This document shows, one piece after another, positions 35,131-44,270 of a stretch of 51,745 bases of DNA. The stretch's first letter is position 1, and each line of letters begins with the position of its first letter. Source of the stretch: Parasulfuritortus sp036391875 (GTDB lineage Bacteria; Pseudomonadota; Gammaproteobacteria; Burkholderiales; Thiobacillaceae); the NCBI GenBank assembly GCA_036391875.1, contig DASVZA010000035.1, forward strand, positions 1-51,745. Reading direction: 5' to 3'. The position numbers were made by a program, and so were the translations under genes. The notes below the pieces were generated by a model. The model searched no databases and was not told the origin of the DNA. It saw nothing but the letters and a program-made list of their open reading frames with translations.

Positions 35131-35601
35131 TCAGAGCTCGCTCTTGATGGCCTCAAGCAAGTCGGCATGGGCCTTGGCATCCACCTCGCGGCGCAAAACC
35201 TTTTCGGCACCGGCCACGACCAGTTGAGCCACATGGCCACGCAATTGCTCGCGGGCGCGGAATACTTCCTGCTCCATCTCGGCACGGGCAGCCGCCAGCA
35301 TACGCTCGCCTTCCACCTTGGCTTCGTTCTTGGACTCGTCGATGATCTGCGCCGAGCGCTTTTCAGCCTGGGCGATGATCTCGGAAGCCTTCAGCTTGGC
35401 TTCATGCAGGGACTCGGCGGCGCGCTTGGCAGCCAGCTCCAACTCATGCTTGCCGCGGTCCGCGGCGGCCAGGCCATCGGCGATCTGCTTACGGCGAGTC
35501 TCCAGGGCGTGGACGATCGGCGGCCAGACAAACCTCATGCAGAACCATACGAAGATGGCGAAGGTTATCGTCTGCCCGATCAGGGTCAAATTGATGTTCA
35601 T
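35131..35601 (-). CDS. atpF: F0 ATP synthase subunit b
   Basis: The 156-residue stator subunit. One N-terminal membrane helix (MNINLTLIGQTITFAIFVWFCMRFVWPPI) is followed by a long charged Ala-rich helix (about 30-150) that dimerises and binds delta. Length equals that of E. coli subunit b. Confidence 0.97.
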   Translation of the reverse strand: MNINLTLIGQTITFAIFVWFCMRFVWPPIVHALETRRKQIADGLAAADRGKHELELAAKRAAESLHEAKLKASEIIAQAEKRSAQIIDESKNEAKVEGERMLAAARAEMEQEVFRAREQLRGHVAQLVVAGAEKVLRREVDAKAHADLLEAIKSEL

Positions 35602-35639
35602 GCCCAGACCTCTTTTGGGTTAACGGGTTGCTAAAAACC

Positions 35640-35879
35640 TCAAGCGGCAACCGCGAAGAGCACGTACATGGCCAGACCGACGGCGATCATCGGTACGGCG
35701 TCGACCAGGCCCATGACGATGAAGAACTGGGTACGCAGCATGGGAATCAGTTCCGGCTGGCGGGCCGCGCCTTCCAGGAAACGGCCACCCAGCACGCCGA
35801 TGCCGATGGATGCACCCAGGGCGCCCAGACCCATCATGATGGCGCCGGCAATGAACAACAGAGCTTGTACTTCAGTCAT
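35640..35879 (-). CDS. atpE: F0 ATP synthase subunit c
   Basis: The 79-residue proteolipid of the c ring. Two helices flank the polar loop ARQPE (40-43); the ion-binding carboxylate is Asp60 in MGLVDAVPMI. The sequence is very close to E. coli subunit c and lacks the Gln/Ser/Thr pattern of sodium-binding rings, so it is probably proton-driven. Confidence 0.98.
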   Translation of the reverse strand: MTEVQALLFIAGAIMMGLGALGASIGIGVLGGRFLEGAARQPELIPMLRTQFFIVMGLVDAVPMIAVGLAMYVLFAVAA

Positions 35880-35919
35880 GGTTTTCTCCTAGATAAAATC
35901 AGCAAAGATGAAAATTCGT

Positions 35920-36762
35920 TCAATGATGTTCCTGATGCGCCATGTCCAGGTAGACGATGGTCAGGGTCATGAAGATGAAGGCCTGCAGAGTGATGATGAG
36001 GATGTGGAACACGGCCCACGCCCATTGCAGGACACCGCCGGTCAGCGCCAGGACGGCACCGCCGGAGAACATTAGAGCGATCAGGATGAAGATCATTTCG
36101 CCGGCATACATGTTGCCGAACAGCCGCAAGGCCAGGGAAACGGGCTTGGCGATGAGGTTCACGCCTTCCAGCAGCAGGTTCGCCGGCAAGCCCCACTTGC
36201 CGAAAGGCTGCAGGGTCAACTCACCGACGAAGCCGGCCACGCCTTTCATCTTGAAACTGTAGTAGAGAACCAGAAGGAACACGCCGATGGACATGCCGAA
36301 CGTGGCATTGGGATCGGTCGTGGGCACGACCTTCATGAACGGGATGCCCATGGCCACAGCGGCACCCGGCAACCAGTCCACCGGCAGCAGGTCCATGAAG
36401 TTCATCAGGAAGATCCAGATGAAGAGGGTCAGGGCAAGGGGGGCGACCATCGGATTGCGGCCGGTGAACGAGCCGCGGACGCTGTTATCGGCAAACTCGA
36501 CCATCGACTCGACAAAGTTTTGCACGCCGCCCGGAGTCGAGGCAGTCGCCTTTTTGGCGACCATGCGGAACAAAACCAGGAAAAGGACACCTAACAGGAT
36601 GGAAAATCCCATGGTATCCAGGTTGATGGACATGAAGCCCATTTCTTTCGCTTGTTCCGCATTCTGGGCTATGGCCCATGTGCCGTCCGGCATTTTCCCA
36701 TAGGTCAAATGCTCAAGGTGATGCTTGATGTATTCAGATGAAGTGTGCGCTTCAGCGGACAT
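35920..36762 (-). CDS. atpB: F0 ATP synthase subunit a
   Basis: A 280-residue membrane stator with the half channels. The essential Arg lies in LALRLFGNMYAGE (about 210-222), and the C-terminal helix LQAFIFMTLTIVYLDMAHQEHH contains the partner polar residues. The ATG at 36762 (MSAEAHTSSEY) is preferred to a TTG two codons upstream. It is two bases after the atpI stop. Confidence 0.96.
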   Translation of the reverse strand: MSAEAHTSSEYIKHHLEHLTYGKMPDGTWAIAQNAEQAKEMGFMSINLDTMGFSILLGVLFLVLFRMVAKKATASTPGGVQNFVESMVEFADNSVRGSFTGRNPMVAPLALTLFIWIFLMNFMDLLPVDWLPGAAVAMGIPFMKVVPTTDPNATFGMSIGVFLLVLYYSFKMKGVAGFVGELTLQPFGKWGLPANLLLEGVNLIAKPVSLALRLFGNMYAGEMIFILIALMFSGGAVLALTGGVLQWAWAVFHILIITLQAFIFMTLTIVYLDMAHQEHH

Positions 36763-36764
36763 GC

Positions 36765-37133
36765 TCAAACTCTCTCTCGCAAAGCCAGGTTTGCCGCCAT
36801 ACCGGCAAACTGGCCGATCAGAAATCCAGTCAACATAGCCAGGGACTCCGATTTGACGAGTACGAACCAGAGCACAAGCAAACAGCTGACAACAAAAAAC
36901 CGCTCCATACTGGAACGGTAAAACCCCTTAAGATGCCTTTGGGCATCGCAGTGATAATCCCTGGAACCCGCGTACCAGCGCCACATCAGGAAGACTTGGT
37001 TGGCCACCGCAACCGCACCGCCATATAGGACGGCCAACATCGCGTTTCCCCCGCCAACCAAGGCTCCGACGAGCCCCGCTGTTCCGACAGCACCTAGCTG
37101 CCACAGCACCAACCGGAACCAGGGAATCAACAT
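36765..37133 (-). CDS. atpI: ATP synthase subunit I
   Basis: A 122-residue, four-helix membrane protein (MLIPWFRLVLWQLGAVG...) of the AtpI family, which aids c-ring assembly and possibly Mg2+ supply. The ATG at 37133 follows AAAGGA at good spacing; a longer frame to 37172 lacks support. Upstream (37134-37252) the spacer probably holds the atp promoter; TTGATG and CATAAA 17 bp apart on the minus strand are a weak candidate. Confidence 0.92.
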   Translation of the reverse strand: MLIPWFRLVLWQLGAVGTAGLVGALVGGGNAMLAVLYGGAVAVANQVFLMWRWYAGSRDYHCDAQRHLKGFYRSSMERFFVVSCLLVLWFVLVKSESLAMLTGFLIGQFAGMAANLALRERV

Positions 37134-37252
37134 TAGTCCTTTATGATAAATAGAAAGACACACTTTATGCAAATCACTAATGCATTCATCAAACGAACTG
37201 ATACGTACCCGATATGCAACTCGTTTTATCCATTTTTTGTGTCTGGATATGC

Positions 37253-38092
37253 TTAACGGATGCGTTTCAGGATGCCGTCCAGCTGATCCAGATTGCTGAA
37301 GGCTACGGTCAGATTGCCCGCACCCTTACGGTTGGCTCGGATGCTGACCTTGGCCGCCAGCTTCTCGGACAGGCTCTCTTCGAGCCGAATTACGTCCCGG
37401 TCCTTGGCTTCTTCCTTCTTTTCTTCTGCCGGTTTGAGCAACCTGGCAACCAGCCTTTCGGTTTCCCGGACCGAGAGGGCACGCTTGCTTACCTCATGTG
37501 CGGCTTCGACCTGCTTGCTGTTCGACAAAGCCAGAAGCGCCCGGCCGTGGCCCATGTCCAGTTGCCCTTCCATCAGCATGCCCTGAACGGGCTTGGCCAG
37601 GTTCAAGAGGCGTAGCAGGTTGGAAACCGCAACGCGCGAACGGCCAACCGACTCGGCTACTCCCTGGTGCGTCATGTCGAATTCATTGATCAGGCGCTGC
37701 AGGCCCTGGGCCTCCTCGAGCGGGTTCAGGTTTTCCCGCTGAATGTTCTCGATCAGGGCCATCTTCAGGGCCACATCGTCCGGAACATTGCGCACCAAAA
37801 CCGGCACTTCCTTCAAGCCGGCCAATTGGCTTGCCCGCCAGCGTCGCTCCCCGGCGATGATTTCGTACTTGCCGCCTGCAATCTCCCGTGCCAGCACAGG
37901 CTGCATCAAGCCCTGGGCCCGGATCGATTCGGCCAACTCCTTGAGCGCCGCCTCGTCCATTCGGGTACGCGGCTGGTATTTGCCCGGTGCCAGGCTCTCA
38001 ACCGGCAACGTCAGCAGACGTTCTCCCGACTGGGTTTCACCCTCGGACAGCAGGGCATCCAGTCCCCGTCCCAATCCTTTCAATTTCACCAT
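37253..38092 (-). CDS. parB: Chromosome partitioning protein ParB
   Basis: A 279-residue CTP-dependent DNA clamp that loads at parS and spreads to organise the origin. It starts MVKLKGLGRGLDALL (ParA-stimulating tail). The CTP-binding/arginine patch GERRWRAS is near residue 90, ENIQRENLNPLEEAQG follows, then the HTH (TQGVAESVGRSRVAVSNLLRLL, written here as HQGVAESVGRSRVAVSNLL) that reads parS, and a C-terminal dimerisation domain. ATG at 38092 has a GGAGG site four bases upstream; ATG at 38095 is an alternative. Two matching parS sites lie at 41450 and 51010. Confidence 0.97.
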   Translation of the reverse strand: MVKLKGLGRGLDALLSEGETQSGERLLTLPVESLAPGKYQPRTRMDEAALKELAESIRAQGLMQPVLAREIAGGKYEIIAGERRWRASQLAGLKEVPVLVRNVPDDVALKMALIENIQRENLNPLEEAQGLQRLINEFDMTHQGVAESVGRSRVAVSNLLRLLNLAKPVQGMLMEGQLDMGHGRALLALSNSKQVEAAHEVSKRALSVRETERLVARLLKPAEEKKEEAKDRDVIRLEESLSEKLAAKVSIRANRKGAGNLTVAFSNLDQLDGILKRIR

Positions 38093-38880
38093 CATGCCTC
38101 CTTGGCCGTTCTGCGTTCGATGATTTCCGTCGCCAGCTGCAAATAAGCCTGCGCCCCCTTCGAATGGCGGTCGTAGGCCAAGGCCGACAAGCCATGGCTG
38201 GGCGCTTCCGCCAGGCGAACGTTGCGCGGGATCACCGTGTCGTAGACCTTGTCGCCGAAATGGCGCTTGAGCTGTTCCGAGACCTGCTGGGCGAGCGTGC
38301 TGCGAGGGTCGAACATGGCCCTGAGCAAGCCCTCGATTTCGATGCTGGGGTTGATCCCGGCCTTGACCTTGCGCACGGTATTGACCAAGTCCGAAACCCC
38401 TTCCAGTGCGTAGTACTCGCACTGCATCGGAATCAGGACCGCATCCGCCGCCGCCAGCGCATTCACCGTCAACAGGTTGAGTGCAGGAGGGCAGTCGATC
38501 AGCACGAAGTCATAGTCGCCTGCAACCGCGCTCAAGGCTTGTTTCAGTCTGAATTCCCGCTCCGGCTCGTCGACCAGTTCCACCTCGGCTCCCGCCATGT
38601 CCCGGTTGGCCGGCAACAGATCGTAATCGGCCTGGCCGGCCGCCTTGCGCACACCGCCGACGTCGGATTGACGCAACAGGACATGGTAGACGGTACGCTC
38701 GCAATCCCGCTTGTCGATCCCGCTGCCCATGGTGGCATTGCCTTGTGGGTCCATGTCCACCAGCAGGACCTTTTGCTGCAAGCTGGCCAGCGAGGCCGCC
38801 AGGTTGACAGCGGTCGTGGTCTTGCCGACCCCGCCTTTCTGGTTGGTGATCGCCAGAATACGTGCAGCGCTTTTTTTCAT
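38092..38880 (-). CDS. parA: Chromosome partitioning ATPase ParA
   Basis: A 262-residue deviant Walker A ATPase: ILAITNQKGGVGKTTTAVNLAASLA (about 8-32), DMDPQGNAT, and LIDCPPALN. It binds nucleoid DNA with ATP and moves ParB-parS complexes. It overlaps rsmG by four bases (ATGA) and shares one base with parB, so mnmG, rsmG, parA and parB are one translationally coupled string. Confidence 0.97.
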   Translation of the reverse strand: MKKSAARILAITNQKGGVGKTTTAVNLAASLASLQQKVLLVDMDPQGNATMGSGIDKRDCERTVYHVLLRQSDVGGVRKAAGQADYDLLPANRDMAGAEVELVDEPEREFRLKQALSAVAGDYDFVLIDCPPALNLLTVNALAAADAVLIPMQCEYYALEGVSDLVNTVRKVKAGINPSIEIEGLLRAMFDPRSTLAQQVSEQLKRHFGDKVYDTVIPRNVRLAEAPSHGLSALAYDRHSKGAQAYLQLATEIIERRTAKEA

Positions 38881-39497
38881 GCCGGCTCCAGAATGATCAG
38901 ATGACGCTCAGCATCCAAGCCGGGCACATGTAATTTGATGTCGCGCTTCAAGCGCACCCCCTTCAGCTGGGCGATTTCCTCGTTCGGATACACCCCCTTC
39001 ATCGCCAGCCACTCTCCCCCGGGGGCCAGCGAGTTCGCGCTGATCCTGACGAACTCCATCAACTCGCTGAAGGCACGGGAGACGATCTGCGGATATTTGT
39101 CGTCGCGATCCAGGTCTTCCACCCGGCCGTGCACCACCTTGACGTTGTTCAGCTTCAATTCGATGGCGGCCTGCTGCATGAATGCGCATTTCTTGTGGCT
39201 GGCGTCGATCAGGGTGACCTGCAGGTCCGGACGCACGATTGCCAGCGGGATACCCGGCAAACCCGCGCCGCTGCCGACATCCAGCAGCCGATCTGCAGTG
39301 ACGTAGGGCAGCACCGACAGGCTGTCCAGCAGGTGGTGCGTCAGCATACGCTCGGGTTCATGGATCGCCGTCAGGTTGTAGGTCTTGTTCCATTTGCCAA
39401 GCAGGCCGAGATATTGCAGCAGCTTCGCCTGGTCCCCGGCGCTGATCTCGAGATCCATGGCCGCCAGTGCATCATTCAATCGGGTCGTCGGAATCAT
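38877..39497 (-). CDS. rsmG: 16S rRNA (guanine527-N7)-methyltransferase
   Basis: A 206-residue Rossmann methyltransferase. The SAM-binding motif LLDVGSGAGLPGIPLAI (about 66-82) and VTLIDASHKKCAFMQQAA are visible, with SRAFSELMEF in the catalytic region. Loss of this gene gives low-level streptomycin resistance in other bacteria. It overlaps mnmG by four bases. Confidence 0.97.
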   Translation of the reverse strand: MIPTTRLNDALAAMDLEISAGDQAKLLQYLGLLGKWNKTYNLTAIHEPERMLTHHLLDSLSVLPYVTADRLLDVGSGAGLPGIPLAIVRPDLQVTLIDASHKKCAFMQQAAIELKLNNVKVVHGRVEDLDRDDKYPQIVSRAFSELMEFVRISANSLAPGGEWLAMKGVYPNEEIAQLKGVRLKRDIKLHVPGLDAERHLIILEPA

Positions 39498-41389
39498 GCG
39501 TTCTTTTCCTCCCGCACACGTTCCAGTCTTTTCAGGTGAACCAGCAACACCGACACAGCGGCCGGCGTGACGCCAGAAATACGTGCCGCCTGCCCAAGAG
39601 TGGCGGGCCTGGCTTGGCTCAGCTTCTGCCTGACCTCGATGGAGAGCGATTTGATGGCCATGTAGTCGAGTTCCGCTGGGAGGGGCATGTCCTCATACTG
39701 TCTTTGCCGGGCAATCTCTTCCTTCTGCCGGGCGACGTAACCGGAATACTTGGCCTCGATTTCCAATTGCTCGCGGACCGCCGCATCCATCAATGCCGGT
39801 CCGGCATCCGGCAGAGTCATCAGGTTCTCGTAGGACACCTCCGGTCGGCGCAGCAAATCGAACAGGCAGTATTCGTGTTCGATCGGTTTGCCGAGCACCC
39901 GCAGCGCATCCGCTTCAGGCAGCCGTCCAGGCTGGACCCAGGTTGCCCGCAATCGCTCGGCCTCCTTAGCGATGGCTTCGCGTTTGGCCTCGAAACGACG
40001 CCAACGTCCATCATCAACGAGACCGAGCTTGCGGCCGGTCTCGGTCAGGCGCTGATCGGCGTTGTCTTCCCGCAGACTGAGCCTGTATTCGGCCCGGCTG
40101 GTGAACATGCGGTAGGGCTCGGATACGCCGCGGGTGATCAGATCATCCACCAGCACACCCAGGTAGGCCTCGTCCCGCCGTGGCCACCACGCCTCCTTGC
40201 CCTGGACCGACAAACCGGCATTCAAGCCGGCCAGCAGACCTTGGGCCGCCGCTTCTTCGTAGCCCGTCGTGCCATTGATCTGGCCGGCGAAGAAGAGGCC
40301 TTCGATGGCCTTGGTTTCCAGACTCGGCTTCAGGCCGCGCGGATCGAAATAGTCGTACTCGATGGCGTAGCCGGGGCGCAGGATATGGGCATTTTCCAGG
40401 CCTCGGATCGAACGGACCAGTTCAAGCTGGACATCGAAAGGCAGGCTAGTCGAGATGCCGTTCGGATAGAACTCATGGGTGGACAACCCCTCGGGCTCCA
40501 GGAAGATCTGATGCGAATCCTTGTCGGCAAAGCGCTTGATCTTGTCCTCGATGGACGGGCAATAGCGGGGCCCCACACCCTCGATGACGCCGGTATAGAG
40601 CGGCGAACGATCCAGGCCGCCCAGGATGATCTCGTGAGTCCGCTGATTCGTTTGCGCGATCCAGCAGGGCAGTTGGCGTGGGTGCATGGCCACGTCGCCC
40701 ATGAAGGAAAACACCGGTTCCGGCGTGTCGCCCGGCTGCTCCTGCATCACCGAGAAATCGATGCTGCGGCCGTCGATCCGAGGCGGTGTACCGGTTTTCA
40801 AACGACCGGCAGGCAGGCTCAGCTCCCGCAAGCGGGACGCCAGTGAAATGGCAGGTGGATCGCCCATCCGGCCTGCTGGGAAGTGCTCCAGGCCGATGTG
40901 GATCAACCCCGCCAGAAAGGTACCCGCAGTCAGCACCACCGCCCTGCACTTGAAGGTAATGTCCAACTGGGTCCGGACACCGACCACACGGTCGCCATCC
41001 AGAATCAGATCGTCCACAGCCTGCTGGAACAGAGTCAGGTTGGGCTGGTTTTCCAGCCGTGTCCGGATCGCGTGCTTATAGAGCAAACGGTCTGCCTGTG
41101 CCCGGGTGGCGCGCACTGCAGGCCCTTTGGACAGGTTTAGCGTCCGGAACTGGATGCCGGCTTCATCGGTAGCCAGAGCCATGGCTCCGCCCAGAGCATC
41201 CAGTTCCCGGACCAGATGGCCCTTGCCGATCCCGCCGATGGAGGGATTGCAGGACATCTGGCCGAGGGTCTCGATGTTGTGACTGAGCAGCAGGGTTTTG
41301 ACACCCATGCGCGCACTCGCGAGGGCCGCCTCGGTTCCGGCATGCCCGCCACCCACCACAATCACATCGAAATAATCTGGAAAAATCAT
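39494..41389 (-). CDS. mnmG: tRNA uridine-5-carboxymethylaminomethyl modification enzyme MnmG
   Basis: A 631-residue FAD enzyme that, with MnmE, modifies the wobble uridine of several tRNAs. The FAD site is VVGGGHAGTEAALASARMG (about 11-29); GHLVRELDALGGAM, the catalytic Cys region (CPSIEDKIKRFADK), and the C-terminal helical MnmE-binding domain (KLSQARPATLGQAARISGVTPAAVSVLLVHLKR) are typical. First gene of the mnmG-rsmG-parA-parB string; its partner mnmE lies 3 kb away on the same strand. Confidence 0.97.
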   Translation of the reverse strand: MIFPDYFDVIVVGGGHAGTEAALASARMGVKTLLLSHNIETLGQMSCNPSIGGIGKGHLVRELDALGGAMALATDEAGIQFRTLNLSKGPAVRATRAQADRLLYKHAIRTRLENQPNLTLFQQAVDDLILDGDRVVGVRTQLDITFKCRAVVLTAGTFLAGLIHIGLEHFPAGRMGDPPAISLASRLRELSLPAGRLKTGTPPRIDGRSIDFSVMQEQPGDTPEPVFSFMGDVAMHPRQLPCWIAQTNQRTHEIILGGLDRSPLYTGVIEGVGPRYCPSIEDKIKRFADKDSHQIFLEPEGLSTHEFYPNGISTSLPFDVQLELVRSIRGLENAHILRPGYAIEYDYFDPRGLKPSLETKAIEGLFFAGQINGTTGYEEAAAQGLLAGLNAGLSVQGKEAWWPRRDEAYLGVLVDDLITRGVSEPYRMFTSRAEYRLSLREDNADQRLTETGRKLGLVDDGRWRRFEAKREAIAKEAERLRATWVQPGRLPEADALRVLGKPIEHEYCLFDLLRRPEVSYENLMTLPDAGPALMDAAVREQLEIEAKYSGYVARQKEEIARQRQYEDMPLPAELDYMAIKSLSIEVRQKLSQARPATLGQAARISGVTPAAVSVLLVHLKRLERVREEKNA

Positions 41390-41428
41390 AGCGTTACCTA
41401 AAGTCCGCCATGAGTTGACGGGAGCGGC

Positions 41429-41457
41429 ATTCTACGCAAATTCTGATTTTGTTTCAC
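41429..41457 (-). promoter_or_regulatory. Predicted mnmG operon promoter overlapping parS
   Basis: Minus-strand GTGAAA (41452-41457) and TAGAAT (41429-41434) are 17 bp apart; the start would be near 41421, 32 nt above the mnmG ATG. The -35 hexamer lies wholly inside the parS palindrome, so ParB and RNA polymerase would compete. Confidence 0.55.
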
Positions 41458-41465
41458 GTGAAACA
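41450..41465. promoter_or_regulatory. parS site 1
   Basis: TGTTTCACGTGAAACA is a full 16-bp parS palindrome, the ParB nucleation site. It lies 61 bp above mnmG. The rest of the 294-bp gap up to 41683 has an AT-rich part (41520-41660) and TTGACA at about 41597, but I cannot place a confident promoter for the plus-strand gene. Confidence 0.93.
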
Positions 41466-41683
41466 CTCATTCACGGCGGTACAAATCAAGTCCGCAGCCC
41501 ACAATTCGGCTTACAACAACATCCTAAATTTAACATACCCTTGTGCCGCCCCCACTGCCGCTTATCAGCACCTAAATCAGTGATTTCTAACATAATTGAC
41601 AGTATTCATCAGGCAGGTTCAACATTGTTCCCCACTCCGCAGAGAGTGTTCTATAAAACGATGTCAATAATGAGGATGGAGCC

Positions 41684-42394
41684 ATGGACAAACACCTATG
41701 TTTCGCGCGTACCGAAAAGGGCAGAGAGGAGCTACTAGGCAGCGCCAAAACATTGAAGGCCAGGCCGCGCCAAGTCCTGTTTCTGGTAGGCGACAGTATC
41801 AGCGTCGGCGAGTTGAAAGATAAGCTCCCTACCTGTACCGAACTGGTAAATATCCTCGAGCAGCTCTGGGAAGATGGTTACATCGGCCAGGTCAAATCTT
41901 CCCGACTACTGCATAAGGACGAGGCAGAGACCCTGGCATCCTCGCCATTGGAGGCGGCCAGGCAACATGCCCTGCGCATCCTAGCTACGCTCGCCGGGGA
42001 ACAATCTCCTATCTATATCCAGGTCGGCGATGCGAAAGACGTCACCTCGTTCGTCCAGGCCATCGCCCATGGCAAGAAAATGCTGGCCGCCATTGCTTCT
42101 GCAGCTCAGGCCACCACTTTCGAACAGACTGTACTGTCGATCTTGAAACCCGCCCTGGCCGGTGAGGTCGCACACGTCAATGGCATAGAACACGCCAAGG
42201 GACGCGCGCTGGAAATCATTTCGTCCCTGGTCGGCACCCGCTCCCCGGTATATGCCAAGGTGCAGGCCTGCCACAGCCATGCCGATCTTATAGATGCAGT
42301 CAACGCCGGGAAAAAAGTGATCTCGGCCGTCGCCTCGGCTTCCCACGGCCAGAACTTCGAGAACGAAGTCCTGGCCCTTCTGACTGGCGACTGA
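41684..42394 (+). CDS. Uncharacterised protein: winged-helix-like domain plus two tandem repeats
   Basis: A 236-residue protein of no family I recognise. The first 65 residues (ARPRQVLFLVGDSISVGELKDK, then LVNILEQLWEDGYIGQV) have the helix and beta-wing pattern of a small winged-helix domain. Two related repeats follow: about 90-155 (ALRILATLAGEQSPIYIQVGDA, FVQAIAHGKKMLAAIASA, FEQTVLSIL) and about 165-232 (ALEIISSLVGTRSPVYAKVQAC, LIDAVNAGKKVISAVASA, FENEVLALL). No signal peptide or membrane segment. SD-like GGATGGAG precedes the ATG. It is the only plus-strand gene between parS site 1 and the ABC exporter, whose stop is six bases away convergently. Confidence 0.75.
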   Translation: MDKHLCFARTEKGREELLGSAKTLKARPRQVLFLVGDSISVGELKDKLPTCTELVNILEQLWEDGYIGQVKSSRLLHKDEAETLASSPLEAARQHALRILATLAGEQSPIYIQVGDAKDVTSFVQAIAHGKKMLAAIASAAQATTFEQTVLSILKPALAGEVAHVNGIEHAKGRALEIISSLVGTRSPVYAKVQACHSHADLIDAVNAGKKVISAVASASHGQNFENEVLALLTGD

Positions 42395-42400
42395 TCCTTA

Positions 42401-44185
42401 TCAGGCGTGGGCGTAAAGTTTGTGGTAAAGCCCGCCTTTTTCCATCAGGCTGCTGTGATCGCCTTCTTCCACCACAGTGCCGTTTTCAAAAACCAGGATG
42501 CGATCCGCCTGTTTCACGGCCGATAGGCGATGGGCGATGATCAGGGTGGTCCTATTCTTCAAAAACCGGACCAACGCAGCATGCAACATCCGTTCGGTCT
42601 CCGTATCCAAAGCCGATGTGGCTTCATCCAGTATGACCACCTTCGGTTCGGTCAACACCATCCGGGCGATCGCCAAGCGCTGACGTTGGCCACCGGACAA
42701 ACGAACTCCGTGTTTTCCCACCACGGCATCTAGGCCTCCCTGCAAGGTTTCCACCAGAACCTTCAATTGGGCTATCGCCAGGGCATTCCATAGTTGGTCA
42801 TCGGCATATTCACGCCCCATGGCCAGGTTGTCCCGGATGCTCGCATTGAACAAGACCGGGCGTTGCAACACCACTCCGACATTGTCTCGTACGGTCGACC
42901 AGCCGATATCCCGTACCGGCATGCCGCCATAATAGATTTCACCGGCACTCGGCGGATACAGGCCCAGCAAAGCCTGCACGAGTGTTGACTTGCCGCCACC
43001 CGAAGCGCCCACCAGAGCCACTTTTTCTCCCGGCGCCACTGCCAGGCTGACCCGGTCGAGAACCGTCTCGCCCTCGCCGTAAGAGAAACTGACCTCCCTG
43101 AGTTCCAGGCCCACCGTATCTCGCCCTCGGAAAGGATCTTCGCCATTGCCCGTATCGACCACCGAGTCGAGCGCCAGCAGCCCGTTTATGCGCGCCATGG
43201 CGGCATTGGCCGCATACCACGAATATTGCATGTTGATGATTTCCTGCACCGGCGACATCATGAACCAGAGGTAGCCGAAAACAGCCAGCATCTCGCCGAT
43301 GGTCAGGTTCGAATAGAGCACCATCAGCATGGCCAGGGCCCGAAAGGCATCGAATCCGGCCAGAAAGATGAAGAAGGACACCCGGTTCATCGCTTCCGAC
43401 TTCCAGGAGAAAGCGGCGGCATGTCGGCGGATGTCGCCTGCCCTGTCGACGACCCGTGCCAAATAATGTTTTTCCCGATTCATCACCCTTACCTGGACAA
43501 GGGAGTCTAAGGTTTCAGCCAATGCCTCCTGAAAAACCTCAAAGGCGCTGTTTTCCCGTTTTTTCAACTCCTTGACCCGTTTGCCGAGACGGCTCGAGAA
43601 ACCGATCACCACCGGATTCAGCAACAAGATGAACAACGCCAGTTTCCAGTTCATCCAGAACAGCACAATGGCGACGCCGGTCAGCGACAGGATGGCAACG
43701 AGAAAACCGGATATCGAAGCCCCCAGAAAGGTATCGATGGCGTTGATGTCCGTTACGAAGTGCGAAGTCACTTTGCCCGAACCCAATGTCTCATATTGGG
43801 ATAGGGCGATTCCCGACAGCCTGTTCAACATCCGGCTGCGGATTCCATACACTACATCCTTGGCGACCAGCGTGAAGGTGCGGCTCTGCCAGACGTTGAG
43901 CACGATGGATGTCAGGCGAAGCACGAACGTCAGCAACAATGCGGTACCGATGTACAGCAGGGGACTATGCCAAGCCTGAGGAAACCAGTGATTCACCGCG
44001 GCAACGAATTTTCCTGGGCGGTTCAACAGCACTTCATCGACCAAGATCGGTAAAACCAGCGGCACGGGCACCGCCGCGGCAACGGCCAGCATGGCCGCCA
44101 GATTGCCGAACAGCAATTCCTTCCGATGTTGTTTGACCTCGGCAAGGATGGCGCGCCACGTCAAAGTTACATGAGCCCGGTTCAT
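42401..44185 (-). CDS. ABC exporter, fused permease and ATPase (MsbA-like)
   Basis: A 594-residue half-transporter that would act as a homodimer. Six membrane helices lie in the first 320 residues (NLAAMLAVAAAVPVPLVLPILV, LLYIGTALLLTFVLRL and others); the ATPase has Walker A GASGGGKST (about 385-393), signature LSGGQRQRLAIARM, Walker B KVVILDEATSALD and the His loop IIAHRLSAV. Substrates of this type include lipids, peptides or drugs; context does not resolve it. A separate msbA for lipid A probably exists elsewhere. Confidence 0.93.
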   Translation of the reverse strand: MNRAHVTLTWRAILAEVKQHRKELLFGNLAAMLAVAAAVPVPLVLPILVDEVLLNRPGKFVAAVNHWFPQAWHSPLLYIGTALLLTFVLRLTSIVLNVWQSRTFTLVAKDVVYGIRSRMLNRLSGIALSQYETLGSGKVTSHFVTDINAIDTFLGASISGFLVAILSLTGVAIVLFWMNWKLALFILLLNPVVIGFSSRLGKRVKELKKRENSAFEVFQEALAETLDSLVQVRVMNREKHYLARVVDRAGDIRRHAAAFSWKSEAMNRVSFFIFLAGFDAFRALAMLMVLYSNLTIGEMLAVFGYLWFMMSPVQEIINMQYSWYAANAAMARINGLLALDSVVDTGNGEDPFRGRDTVGLELREVSFSYGEGETVLDRVSLAVAPGEKVALVGASGGGKSTLVQALLGLYPPSAGEIYYGGMPVRDIGWSTVRDNVGVVLQRPVLFNASIRDNLAMGREYADDQLWNALAIAQLKVLVETLQGGLDAVVGKHGVRLSGGQRQRLAIARMVLTEPKVVILDEATSALDTETERMLHAALVRFLKNRTTLIIAHRLSAVKQADRILVFENGTVVEEGDHSSLMEKGGLYHKLYAHA

Positions 44186-44270
44186 TTTTTGCCTAGCATC
44201 CTCATCTTTGATTTGTAACGGATTTTTTTAAAACTATAAAGAATCGTGGGCTAATGGAAGGAATAGAATA

